This document shows, in pieces, positions 53,231 through 63,689 of a stretch of DNA of 64,000 nucleotides. Location of the stretch: NCBI RefSeq assembly GCF_002943425.1, contig NZ_PTRA01000003.1:335971-399970 (forward strand), in the 5' to 3' direction. Position numbers and translations under genes: made by a program. Each line of letters opens with the position of its first letter. Position 1 is the stretch's first letter. The stretch comes from Siphonobacter curvatus. Lineage in GTDB: Bacteria > Bacteroidota > Bacteroidia > Cytophagales > Spirosomataceae. The notes beneath the pieces are model-generated. The model saw only the letters and a list, made by a program, of their open reading frames with translations. It was not told the origin of the DNA and ran no database searches.

Positions 53231-53440
53231 ATAAGTCTTGCCCAAACGATAGCTCAACGGATTGACCAATTGGCTGAAGATGTGAGCTTTGGCTACGACC
53301 AGCTTGGCCTTTCCAAAGAGCAATATCAAACCGCAGCAAAAGCTCCGAATAGGCTTCAGCAAAAGGGCATCATTAGAAAAATATCGAAGGGTCGATTCTA
53401 TCCCAAACAAACCCTTTATATTTGTTATAAGCAAATGTAA
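53228..53440 (+). pseudogene. truncated AbiEi/DUF6088-like antitoxin
   Basis: The 70-codon frame (MISLAQTIAQRIDQLAEDVSFGYDQLGL...RLQQKGIIRKISKGRFYPKQT) is the N-terminal winged-helix part of a DUF6088/AbiEi-like antitoxin, which is normally about 200 residues long. It ends at a stop soon after, and neither the rest nor a toxin gene follows. The retained operator suggests it could still be expressed as a small DNA-binding protein. Confidence 0.55.
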
Positions 53441-53617
53441 TTAGGACAAATGTAACTAGAATTCGTTACTGCTCTCTGGATGTCCTACTCAGCTAAGAAC
53501 TAGATTACGCTTTCCTGGATGGGCAGCAGTGCTGCATTAGACTCTATAGTAGGTGCGAGGGTACCGCCGGTTAATCTCTCATGAAGACTCACGCATCATT
53601 AACTTTATGACCGCCGT

Positions 53618-54562
53618 ATGCATTCTACGTTTACGATTACCATGCTGGCCCCTTCCGGGGAAGGAAAGACCACCTATCTATCCTCGTTAGTAGACGCCGT
53701 TCAAAAAGATTTTCTTACCCATATACCGCTGGAATTTAACTTAGATGCTGAGGCTGAACAGGCCTTAACCCAGGAAAAGCAAAAATTAGTCACTACGCTT
53801 AGTAAAGGTACCATTGGCTATCGGGATGGCATTCAGTCAACGGCCGACGTAGGCGAGTACACCCTAGACATTGCGCATCCTTCGGATGATCCCTTTTTAA
53901 CCCTTCGCTTTGTGGATCTACCCGGCGAATGGTTGCAGGAGGATCCGGACCGTGTATCCGCCTATGTGGATCGTTCCACGGCTATATTCATTCCCGTCGA
54001 TACGGCTAGCTTGATGAACGACATCCGGGGTAACCACGATCAGCAGGCCATACTGGACATTTTAATCCAAGCCTTTGATGCGCTCACCGAGCCGCGTTTG
54101 GTGATTTTCATTCCGACCAAAGCAGAAACGTACGTAGGGACCCGGGAAGGGACCCAGCAGGTGATGGACAAAATAGCGGAGGTGTACGCGCCCCTGATGC
54201 ATTTTTTGACGCAGCAAAGCCTGGTACGCGTAGCGATTATTCCCATCGAGACCCTGGGTAGTAGTCAATTGATGTATTTCACCCGCGGTGGAAGCAATCA
54301 ACTCCTCCAACCCGTCTTCAGCGTTACGGAGCGTCATCGGTTCAATCCCCGCAACACCGAGTATCCCTTGGTTTATTTACTAAGCTTTATCTTTGAACTC
54401 TATTACCTGCGGCGAAGCTATGGAGTGATGGGTTTTTTTCGAAACTTATTTCGAGGCGTACACTACCTGAAAAATTACTCCCGGCAGTTAGGCCAGCCGT
54501 TTGCAACCCTGCCCGAGTTTAAAGTCATTAACGAAGGCTTTATGCAGATCCAAAAGCGTTGA
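53618..54562 (+). CDS. P-loop GTPase-like protein
   Basis: A 314-residue soluble protein. A Walker A variant APSGEGKT (11-18; AxxGxGKT) is followed by a switch region, a Walker B/G3-like FVDLPGEW (Asp100, Gly103) and a G4-like TKAE (166-169). This pattern suits TRAFAC-type GTPases used in bacterial multi-gene conflict or cell-organisation systems, but the exact family is not recognised. A C-terminal basic/aromatic segment (YYLRRSYGVMGFFRNLFRGVHYLKNYSRQ) may contact a membrane or partner. It is 146 bp upstream of a helical protein gene with which it probably forms an operon. Confidence 0.75.
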   Translation: MHSTFTITMLAPSGEGKTTYLSSLVDAVQKDFLTHIPLEFNLDAEAEQALTQEKQKLVTTLSKGTIGYRDGIQSTADVGEYTLDIAHPSDDPFLTLRFVDLPGEWLQEDPDRVSAYVDRSTAIFIPVDTASLMNDIRGNHDQQAILDILIQAFDALTEPRLVIFIPTKAETYVGTREGTQQVMDKIAEVYAPLMHFLTQQSLVRVAIIPIETLGSSQLMYFTRGGSNQLLQPVFSVTERHRFNPRNTEYPLVYLLSFIFELYYLRRSYGVMGFFRNLFRGVHYLKNYSRQLGQPFATLPEFKVINEGFMQIQKR

Positions 54563-54708
54563 GAAAAGGACTCATCACCAGCGATCATTCTGTTTCGGAT
54601 TAATTTGAAAGCGCCTGTCTAAAAGCTTTGGCACGGTCAGGAAATGACTGCTTGGAGCAAGGGTAGCATAGGCTTGTCCAGTTAATTTTTATAGTTAGAA
54701 CGAATTAT

Positions 54709-55560
54709 ATGACGGATTTTCCTCTTTTTAAAAGCCTGTTTAACGATGTGTGGCAGGAGCTAACCAATGCCTGCCAGCAGCATTTAAAGGGACTCGATCA
54801 GGCGCGTAATTTGCCTAATCTGTCCATGCAGGAAAAGTTCGATTCCATCCAGGAAGCCTGCCGGCGTCAGTTAGCTTCCCTGTCGACGCAGACGATTGAA
54901 CTTACCCACCATTCATTAGGCTCGTATAATAAAACCTATGAGGTCTACCTCAATGAATACCGGACGTTCATTACCCGCGAATTTTTAACCTTGGGCGACA
55001 CCCTCAATCAGGGACTTGCGCAGGCCAAGCAGGGAATCTTTGATCGGATGCAGCAGGAAGGTCGTTTGAAAGGGGTGTCCGAAAAGGATTTGCCTTTTGA
55101 AGAATCGTTACTCCGGGAGATGGCCATACTGCCGGACCTGGAAATGCCTTTACGCTGGTTTAAGGAATTCCACGTGTCGTATCTGGGATCCTTGCACTTT
55201 AAAATTCGGGAACACCTGGACATCCTCAAGCCGGATTTCATTTTCATTCACCTTTCCCGGGATGCTTCCGCGCAGGACATCCTGCTATACATCACCAATT
55301 CAGTCGAAGACTGTCTGGATCGGATTCAGGAGGAGTACGAAGCCTGGGCTAAAGATTTGAATAAAATGTCCTTTGCTTTAGTCGAAGAAGTACTCGATCA
55401 ACTCTTTCGGGCTAAAAACGCCCGGGATCACTGGGAAATCTTTTACTACCGCCATCGCACCATGATTTGGCCCGAAACGTATCAGGGCTGGTCTTCCAAG
55501 CAGGAAGCCCTAAAGCAGGGACAGGCGCAACTCGAGCAGTTAAAACACTTCCTTTCGTAA
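54709..55560 (+). CDS. helical protein of unknown function, GTPase partner
   Basis: A 283-residue, almost wholly alpha-helical, acidic protein with heptad-like stretches (FDSIQEACRRQLASLSTQTIELTHH; SVEDCLDRIQEEYEAWAKDLNKMSFALVEEVLDQLF) and no signal or membrane segment. No family was recognised. As last gene before a strong terminator and directly behind the GTPase, it is most likely its effector or scaffold. This is inference from position only. Confidence 0.7.
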   Translation: MTDFPLFKSLFNDVWQELTNACQQHLKGLDQARNLPNLSMQEKFDSIQEACRRQLASLSTQTIELTHHSLGSYNKTYEVYLNEYRTFITREFLTLGDTLNQGLAQAKQGIFDRMQQEGRLKGVSEKDLPFEESLLREMAILPDLEMPLRWFKEFHVSYLGSLHFKIREHLDILKPDFIFIHLSRDASAQDILLYITNSVEDCLDRIQEEYEAWAKDLNKMSFALVEEVLDQLFRAKNARDHWEIFYYRHRTMIWPETYQGWSSKQEALKQGQAQLEQLKHFLS

Positions 55561-55570
55561 GTAGTGAATC

Positions 55571-55601
55571 GTCCTTACCCAGCAAGTAAGGACTTTTTTT
55601 T
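55571..55601 (+). terminator. strong intrinsic terminator
   Basis: GTCCTTAC (55571-55578) pairs with GTAAGGAC (55586-55593), followed by eight T. It ends the GTPase operon. Confidence 0.9.
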
Positions 55602-55948
55602 GCCCTTGGCAGGGATAAGCCGAAGTCGGCTCGCAGGAAGAAGTAGCGGGCTACTAGTTATTCAGTAAGTGCAGCAGGAGAAATTGCTTATCAAAAGATA
55701 GCTAGAGGCCAGGTATAAACCCTTGAGAATAAAGTATTAGTTAACCAATCTATGTCGATACTTGTATTTTTAGGCTAATTAATAAAACAAATTTTATTAA
55801 TGATTGATATACGTTTTATGGGTACTCGTCGACACAATTTGAGTTTTGTTAACAAAATGATTTTTCTTTTATAGCTACGTATATAATTTAGGGTAATTAA
55901 AATTATTCGCTCATTTTTTAATCTTGGCGGGTTAAAAAATAACTTAGT
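55602..55948. other. AT-rich intergenic region
   Basis: About 350 bp between the two terminators. Nothing was recognised. Confidence 0.5.
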
Positions 55949-55979
55949 AAAAGCCTATCCATGTTGTGGATAGGCTTTT
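55949..55979. terminator. bidirectional terminator
   Basis: AAAAGCCTATCCA (55949-55961) pairs perfectly with 55967-55979. It lies 8 bp beyond the stop of the minus-strand deacylase gene. Confidence 0.85.
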
Positions 55980-55986
55980 TCGTTGC

Positions 55987-56610
55987 TTAGTCCTCATCGT
56001 CGAGTTTTCCTAACGAAACCGTCAACTTAAGCCCCGCAAATACATTATCAAGGCCGTGGTTAGGCCGAATCAAACCCGCATTGGATACATGGCGTACCCC
56101 AATTTTGACTTCCGCGTTGATGCGCTGGTAGATGGGATAGTGAAAACCGATCCGGATATTATTCGAGAAAATAAAGCCCGGGGCCTGGCGTACGGGCGTT
56201 GAATGGATGTAATGGGGGCCCGTGCTACTTGAAATCGTAAAGTACCGGCGGGTGGACCGATCATCTAAATAGGCGTGGAAAATAACGCCGACGTTAACTC
56301 CCGCTTCCCAGGTATCCTGCAGGGTTTCTACCTTCCAGTCGCGGTAGGTGGCCAGGTTGAACTGGGGTTGTAACAACAAATTGACGGCTACGTTCTTTTT
56401 AATCGTTTGAATCAGGGGTTTTTGGTATTCCAACTCAATGAGGGTGGCGTAATAATCGTAGTCCTGATTCATTTTATACCCACTCTTCAGGCTGTGTTCT
56501 ACGGTTACACCGACATAGTGGTGCGTATTCTGGCGGTAATACGTGGAATCCTGCGCCCATAGGGCATCTGAGCCTAGCAGGGCTAGGCTGGTAAGTACAA
56601 TAGCTTTCAT
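55987..56610 (-). CDS. PagL-like lipid A deacylase / acyloxyacyl hydrolase family
   Basis: A 207-residue outer-membrane beta-barrel with signal peptide MKAIVLTSLALLGSDALWAQ. The family active-site stretch is GVRHVSNAGLIRPNHGLDN (about 171-189), with His174 and Ser176 in the HxSN motif of PagL enzymes, which remove the 3-O-acyl chain of lipid A. Barrel strands such as YHYIHSTP-type aromatic segments and a C-terminal LKLTVSLG support the fold. It is monocistronic. Substrate use in this organism is inferred from family only. Confidence 0.8.
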   Translation of the reverse strand: MKAIVLTSLALLGSDALWAQDSTYYRQNTHHYVGVTVEHSLKSGYKMNQDYDYYATLIELEYQKPLIQTIKKNVAVNLLLQPQFNLATYRDWKVETLQDTWEAGVNVGVIFHAYLDDRSTRRYFTISSSTGPHYIHSTPVRQAPGFIFSNNIRIGFHYPIYQRINAEVKIGVRHVSNAGLIRPNHGLDNVFAGLKLTVSLGKLDDED

Positions 56611-57948
56611 GGCGGTTACTTGCTAGTAGTGGTTGTTGGCGGACATAGAGCTACTAGGTCAGGCAGTAAACCTGATTACCAATGGGAAATAAAACCATCA
56701 TTAGACCGGGAAAAGCCTAAGGCGATAGGCTTCCTGCGACCGGCGTCTACTCATGTAAAGGATGGATGGTACGAGTTAAATACGGGTAAATGGACGTTGA
56801 TAATTCAGTTTAAAGCAAAGGTTCGTGGGTAAAATCGTGTACCGATAAGCCCTATACGAAGCAGTGGGTGTAGGGTTTAGCGGTAAGAGTCCCGCTTGAT
56901 AAGCCCATTTCTGATGCTACGTATAGTCTTATATTATTCTTAACAAAAGTCCATGCCAGCCTTGGTTGGCGCGTGATCTGGACACTTTTTTCTGTGAAAA
57001 GCTCCGGTGGCAGCAAAGTCGTAAGGCTAGAATCCTGCGTAATAGTTATCTTTTCTTTGAATGGCTAGTATGCTAAGTATAAACGCTTAAGATACCTGAT
57101 TTGCCTAAAAAATCTTATCTTTTTCAAAGGATTATACGAGTGCTAAAGGTTAAAAACAGATTAAAAAAGTATTTATAGTAAAAGAAATACTTAGGTTTTA
57201 TGCCTGCAGAAATGGTATGAGACAGTAAAGAAGCCTGCGGGAGCAGGAGGAAAGAAAATAGCTCCAGCCACTACCCCGGTTGGGCAAAATTGTAGGGGAA
57301 ACTACCAGGTAGGCCTCTTTTGAAGCTTCGTAGGCAATAAAATTTGCAAAAATAAGTCGATTTTTTCACGTCCCGGGTAATTCGCAGATTACTAAGCCAA
57401 TAGACATGCCTAGGTACGCATTTTATGGCGCGAGCACGATTTTTTTAGCCCTTATTAAACGAGCACTGGCTGACAAACGAGAAAAGGATCACTTGCTTTT
57501 ACTTCCTGGATGTATTTACTTTAGGACGTTGTCCAAGAAAAACGTTCTCGTTTACCCCATAACTCATACCGCCATATGTGTTTTAGATTTCCAGATAGGA
57601 AATGCTTGACGCGGCCCATGAGTGTTTGATAAGCCTCTCCTGCCGCCATTGGATGGGTTTGCGCACTCCCGGTTATCCTTTCTAAGGGTATCCGGGTTTT
57701 GTGTTTGTAAGGGGGTAATTCTTGTCTTTCCAGCTCCGTTGCCTTGGATACCTTCGGTCTTTCCCGTAGCCTGACGCCTACGAATCCATATGAACCGGTA
57801 CAAACGGTTTCGCGTCCCGCTTTCGATGCTACTGATTGGAACGTAAGCCTACTTTGCTACGTACGAAGCCAGAAGTAAGGCTGCCGGGTGGTTAGCCCTA
57901 GCGAGTTAGGCTTGCAGGAGTGCTGCTAACACAGGCTGCTGGCCATGC
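56611..57948. other. 1.3-kb region without recognised gene
   Basis: The short frames (56620-56832, 57406-57609, 57564-57803) have no family support. The stretch 57610-57940 is GC-richer and contains several short complementary segments, but I could not build a convincing fold. It may hold old mobile-element or RNA remnants. Confidence 0.45.
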
Positions 57949-59334
57949 TTATGAATCCAGGGATTTTAATGGAAACTTGGGGGGTAGGGTTTGACTTCTA
58001 CCGTCACTCAAATAAATCCGCTGGGTAGTAGCATCAAAACTGCGAATGTGGCGCAAATTGGCTAAGATGTGCGGGAGCTCTTGGGTGAGCTGGGCAAAAT
58101 CGTAATTTTCCTGCAGGGCCTGGCTCACTTTTTCAAGGAGGGCATCCGATTCAATGCGGTGCCCATTGATTAAATGAATCGTGTAGGGCAGGGCCAGAAA
58201 CGAAATATTATCCACGGCAATGTATTCGCGCACCCCTTTGCGAACGTCGACTTGTACGCGGTCGCGGATGATGAGCTCTTCCTCTTCCTCCAAAGCCCCC
58301 AGTTGATTGGACAACTCCCAGGTGCGGATAGTTTTGGTCATTAACTCGTTTTCTACCAAAAAACCATCGTGACCGTAGAGCGAGTCAATTTCGGTAAGCT
58401 CAGCATTGGGAATGTAGCGGGCCAGAAACCGCTGCTCTTCTACGGGAAATAAAACATCGGATTGAATGCCAATGATGAGCGTCTGGGCTTTGATTTGGTT
58501 TAAGGCGCTCATGGCTCCCCCGCGGTTTCTACCCACATCGTGGGAATCCATCATCTGGGAGAGGGTATAGTAAGAAAACGCATTAAAGCGCTTGGCAATT
58601 TTTTCCCCCTGATAGCGCTGGTACGAGCTCGCCCGGAAGTGTTCCAGAGCTGATTCTTCGCGCGCCTGGGTAAATTCATACATCACCGCACTGCGGTAAC
58701 TCAGCAGGGCCGTAGCCCGAGCTGCCTTCATGCCCTGCAGACCCGCGTCGGCGCGCCGCTCCTGCCAGGTTTGATCGGCTTCAATGGCCATGCGTTGGGA
58801 TTCATTAAAGGCAATGCCCCAGGGCGACATGCGGGCGTTGGTGGCAATGAGAATGAGTTGTTTAAAAAGGTCGGGTTGCTGAATGGCCCATTCCAGGGCT
58901 TGCTGGCCCCCCAGCGAGCCGCCCACCAGCATGCGAATGCGGGTAAGACCCAAGTGTTGCCGCAGTAAATCCAGGCTACCAACCACATCCCGAATGGTAA
59001 TCAACGGAAAATCCTGATAATAGGGTTCTCCGGTCAGGGGATTCATGGAAAGCGCTGAGGTTGAGCCGTAAGCGGATCCGAGTACATTTGCACAGACGAT
59101 AAAATATTGACGCGTATCGAGCAGTTTGCCTTCCCCCACCAGGCCGTTCCACCAGTCGGTTACGTCCGAGTTTCCCGTCAACGCATGGCAAATCCATACC
59201 ACATTATCGGCCGCCGCATTCAGCGTTCCGAACGTATGATAAGCCAGTTGAATTTCGGGCAGTACCTGACCACATTCCAGTGAAAACTCCTGCGGGTAAT
59301 GAAAAATTTGTAAAGCAGACAACTTGAAAAGCAT
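57949..59334 (-). CDS. metX: homoserine O-acetyltransferase with C-terminal LytTR-like domain
   Basis: This 461-residue enzyme makes O-acetylhomoserine for methionine synthesis. The alpha/beta-hydrolase core (1-345) has WICHALTG, the nucleophile Ser140 in VGGSLGG, Asp293 (IQSDVLFP) and His322 (YGHDGFL). MetX is usually about 350-380 residues. The extra part (about 355-458) reads like a LytTR DNA-binding domain: YIAVDNISFLALPYTIHLINGHRI, LLEKVSQALQ, FAQLTQELPHILANLRHIRSF, IYLSDGRSQTLPPKF. The fusion lies in one uninterrupted frame, so it is not an assembly of two genes. It is second in the metY-metX operon. Confidence 0.88.
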   Translation of the reverse strand: MLFKLSALQIFHYPQEFSLECGQVLPEIQLAYHTFGTLNAAADNVVWICHALTGNSDVTDWWNGLVGEGKLLDTRQYFIVCANVLGSAYGSTSALSMNPLTGEPYYQDFPLITIRDVVGSLDLLRQHLGLTRIRMLVGGSLGGQQALEWAIQQPDLFKQLILIATNARMSPWGIAFNESQRMAIEADQTWQERRADAGLQGMKAARATALLSYRSAVMYEFTQAREESALEHFRASSYQRYQGEKIAKRFNAFSYYTLSQMMDSHDVGRNRGGAMSALNQIKAQTLIIGIQSDVLFPVEEQRFLARYIPNAELTEIDSLYGHDGFLVENELMTKTIRTWELSNQLGALEEEEELIIRDRVQVDVRKGVREYIAVDNISFLALPYTIHLINGHRIESDALLEKVSQALQENYDFAQLTQELPHILANLRHIRSFDATTQRIYLSDGRSQTLPPKFPLKSLDS

Positions 59335-59356
59335 TAATGGTAAAACGTGTATGCGT

Positions 59357-59390
59357 TACGAAAGAACGGGTCAAAACCCGCTCTTTCGTA
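59357..59390 (-). other. intercistronic hairpin between metY and metX
   Basis: 15-base arms at 59357-59371 and 59376-59390 pair with one wobble around CAAA. No U-run follows on the minus strand, so it is more likely an RNA-stability or attenuation element than a terminator. Confidence 0.6.
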
Positions 59391-59396
59391 TAAGAC

Positions 59397-60905
<1,509 letters not shown>

Positions 60906-61013
60906 CTTATCTCTCCCTGAAGACCTTCTTCAGGGCAGGAATTAGCACCTTGTTCCCCATGGAATAGGTTGCCAGCGGTTCACAGAGCCCGTCTCTCCCC
61001 GCTTCTCGATAAG
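60906..61013 (-). ncRNA. SAM-I (S-box) riboswitch
   Basis: The minus strand reads CTTATCGAGAAGCGGGGAGA at the 5' side. It continues with a GACGGGCTCTGTGAACC-type core, GGCAACC, AAGGTGCTAATTCCTGCC, and the 3' closing strand AGAGATAAG. CTTATC and GATAAG form P1. These are the diagnostic S-box segments. It lies in front of metY-metX, the expected target. Confidence 0.93.
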
Positions 61014-61202
61014 CCAACGCGCGCAAACGGCTGACTTTTCAGCTGCAAACTTACGCAAGGAATAAACAATGTTAAAAAGAAGGCAAGATTTTTTGTCGGC
61101 CTGCGCTGGATGGAGTTTAAGAGTAGGTATGGGAATCCTTTCGGTATGAACTATTTTTGCCTGGTAGGGGCTTATCCCTTATCGATGACTAATTGCTAGC
61201 GT

Positions 61203-61835
61203 ATGGAAAATCCCGTTCTCATTTTTGGAGCTAAAACCCTGGGTAAAACCGCCCTGGATATTTTTAATCGTAATCAAGTGCTCGTGTATGGCTTTTTAGA
61301 CGATGATGAAACCACGCACGGGACCGAAATCGGGGATATTTCCGTCTTTGGGGCCACCGATAATGAAGGCTTTACCAAGCTCATTGGCCAGAAGTGTGAA
61401 GCGTTCGTAGCGGTAGAGGACCGCACGGAGCGTAAAAGTCTGGTTGAATTCCTGCACGAAACCCGGCAGGTGCAACCCGTCAATGCCGTCCATCCTTCCG
61501 CCATTATTTCCGAAGATGCCCACGTGGGTCATGGGAATCTCGTAGCTGCTGGCGTAATTCTTCAGCCCTTTTCCAAGGTAAATAACCATTGTCTGCTGCA
61601 CGCGGGAGCCATCGTGGATACGGAAGCGGAACTTGAAGATTTTGTGCAAGTCGGTGCGGGAAGTGTGATTGGCACGGGCGCAAAGATTGGTGAGAATACC
61701 TTTATTGGGGCCGGGGTAACGATTGTAGCGGGCGTAGAAATTGGAAAAAATGCGCGCATTGGGGCCGGTTCAGTCGTGATTGAAAATATCGCAGCGGGTG
61801 CTACGGTCTTTGGCAATCCGGCAAAAAAGATGTAA
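61203..61835 (+). CDS. NeuD/PglD-like hexapeptide acetyltransferase
   Basis: A 210-residue sugar O- or N-acetyltransferase. The N-terminal Rossmann-like domain (PVLIFGAKTLGKTALDIF, YGFLDDDE) is followed by left-handed beta-helix hexapeptide repeats (about 95-205; HPSAIISEDAHVGHGNLVAAGVIL, GAGSVIGTGAKIGENTFIGAGVTIVAGVEIG) and ends VFGNPAKKM. The family modifies nucleotide-linked or sialic-type sugars for surface glycans. This fits the capsule-type genes that follow. A terminator closes the gene. Confidence 0.88.
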   Translation: MENPVLIFGAKTLGKTALDIFNRNQVLVYGFLDDDETTHGTEIGDISVFGATDNEGFTKLIGQKCEAFVAVEDRTERKSLVEFLHETRQVQPVNAVHPSAIISEDAHVGHGNLVAAGVILQPFSKVNNHCLLHAGAIVDTEAELEDFVQVGAGSVIGTGAKIGENTFIGAGVTIVAGVEIGKNARIGAGSVVIENIAAGATVFGNPAKKM

Positions 61836-61856
61836 AAGTTAAGCTTATCATCTGGT

Positions 61857-61892
61857 AAAAAAAGCGCTTCCTGTCAACGAAGCGCTTTTTTT
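61857..61892. terminator. bidirectional terminator
   Basis: AAAAAAAGCGCTTC (61857-61870) pairs with GAAGCGCTTTTTTT (61879-61892), a perfect stem with A/T runs on both sides. Confidence 0.9.
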
Positions 61893-62559
61893 ATGGCCCG
61901 CTTAAAGAAGCGATAAACAGCGGCACGAATGCGCATGATAGGTCCTTAACTTGGCAAGATAAATCCCGTAAAGTCTCCCTTAAAAGGAAGGGAGCTACGA
62001 AACTAATAATTGTATTTTTTTTATAACAAAAGTGACATATCAAATGTTATGTGGCTGAAAACGTTCTAGGGGGCTGATACAAAAGGAATTAACGATTGTT
62101 GCAACAGCCCCTGTAAACGTCTTCGTTGAATTGGTATAATTTTTTTAATATTCTTCTGCCCCAGCTTGAATCTATGGAAAGCCTGTAAAGTTTAATTAAA
62201 ATATAGGCGATCGGTTTTTCGAAAAAAATCTTTTCTACACATCCAAAACTTCTGGATCTACGTAGTTTTAGGTGATAAGCCATTGCTTATTAGTGGCGCG
62301 TTTAAACCGTTCATTTGCTCGTGGCAAACCGATGAAAGGTATTAGACTCACTTTGGGAAACGGATGATTTTTACGAATTGCGGTTTTTACGAGTTTCGAA
62401 CCCATTGAATTATTTTAAATTTTTACGTAGGTCCGTACGGATGTAGCACGGATGATAAAAGGGCCTTTATACGCATCTCATGGACGATTTGCTTGCTTTC
62501 AAAAGCACGGAGCTTTACGCCGCTAGGGAGTAAGCACACATCTAACCCCTTACTATATT
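61893..62559. other. leader region of the polysaccharide locus
   Basis: About 670 bp, AT-rich, with no convincing gene. It probably contains the promoter for the CpsB-like gene. GTCCGTACGGATGTAGCACGG near 62431-62451 holds short repeats of CGGATG, but I assign no function. Confidence 0.4.
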
Positions 62560-63468
62560 ATGAATACGGAAATTGATGAACTAGTTTCGCATGTTGAACA
62601 AGGAACAGTTCCCATTCCGACGGGTGATGGGATTTCGTCTCTACGGGAGAAGGAAGCAGCCCGCCCCTCGGATGTTCGTACTATAGTTAAATCCATGAGC
62701 TCTGAAAGTATATGGCAGCGTTTGAAAAATCGATTTTTTCCCGCCCATCCAATCGAGGAAGAACCGGTCAAAGACTGCTTTTGGAAAGTTGACATTCATT
62801 CCCATTTAATACCTGGTGTAGATGATGGCGTTTCTACCTGGGAAGATTCCCTAGCCTGTTTGCAGCAGTATGTAGAATGGGGCATTGAAAAAGTAGTGAC
62901 CACGCCGCACGTGAGTAGGGATTACTTCCCTAATAAACCCGAGCAGTTGCTTCAGGCGAAAGAACAACTACAGGCGCTGGTGAAGGAACATAACCTCCCG
63001 TTGACGGTTGAGGTAGCAGCGGAATACCTGCTCGACGACTTCTTCCTGGATCTTCTCAATAAAAAAGAAGTCCTGAGTTTCGGCGCGGAAAAATACTTGC
63101 TCGTGGAAACGGCTTGGTCCTCGGCTCCTTTACATCTGACCGATCTCATCTTTCGCATTCAAGCCGCGGGGTATACACCCATCTTGGCTCATCCCGAGCG
63201 CTATAAATACTATCATAACTTTGAGGCTGAGCTCGAGCGCCACCGGCAGGCGGGTTGCCTTTTGCAACTCAATGCGATGTCATTGACGGGTAAATACGGC
63301 GATCAAGCCCGTAAACAGGGAAAAATCCTGTTGCAAAACGGCTGGGTAGATTTTATTGGTAGCGATCTGCACCGTCCGGCCGACTTGCCCCGCTTTGAAC
63401 GCTTATTTAACATATCGGACTATAAGCAACTCAAGACGCAGCCCTTACGTAACAGCTCGCTTCTGTAA
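62560..63468 (+). CDS. CpsB/CapC-like PHP-domain tyrosine phosphatase
   Basis: A 302-residue protein of the PHP-type protein-tyrosine phosphatases that control Wzc-like kinases in capsule and exopolysaccharide export. Metal-binding motifs: VDIHSHLIPGVDDG (about 77-90), TTPHVSRD, AAEYLLDD, AHPERYKYY and GSDLHRP. The first 70 residues are an extra, Ser/Glu-rich segment; a second in-frame ATG at 62695 would remove about half of it. The neighbouring export gene supports a role in a polysaccharide locus. Confidence 0.88.
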   Translation: MNTEIDELVSHVEQGTVPIPTGDGISSLREKEAARPSDVRTIVKSMSSESIWQRLKNRFFPAHPIEEEPVKDCFWKVDIHSHLIPGVDDGVSTWEDSLACLQQYVEWGIEKVVTTPHVSRDYFPNKPEQLLQAKEQLQALVKEHNLPLTVEVAAEYLLDDFFLDLLNKKEVLSFGAEKYLLVETAWSSAPLHLTDLIFRIQAAGYTPILAHPERYKYYHNFEAELERHRQAGCLLQLNAMSLTGKYGDQARKQGKILLQNGWVDFIGSDLHRPADLPRFERLFNISDYKQLKTQPLRNSSLL

Positions 63469-63689
63469 GTTAATTATAGTATTATTTTAATATTTTCCTT
63501 GCACTATCTATGTTGAGATAGGATTAGGAAAACACCATTTTCTTTGGTTTGTAAATAAATGAGGTCAAAAGTCATGGTTATTTATGGTAATTATCTTGTT
63601 TTTTACCACTAAAGTTTCGTGTTTTCGAAACAATTGTGCCTCATCTAGGTAGTTAACAAAAAATTGTATTTTATTTGAACCAGCAGTAT

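Noticed and set aside
57406..57803. Short frames in the gap upstream of metX
   Set aside because: Opposite-strand overlaps with no recognisable domain; composition alone is not enough to call genes.
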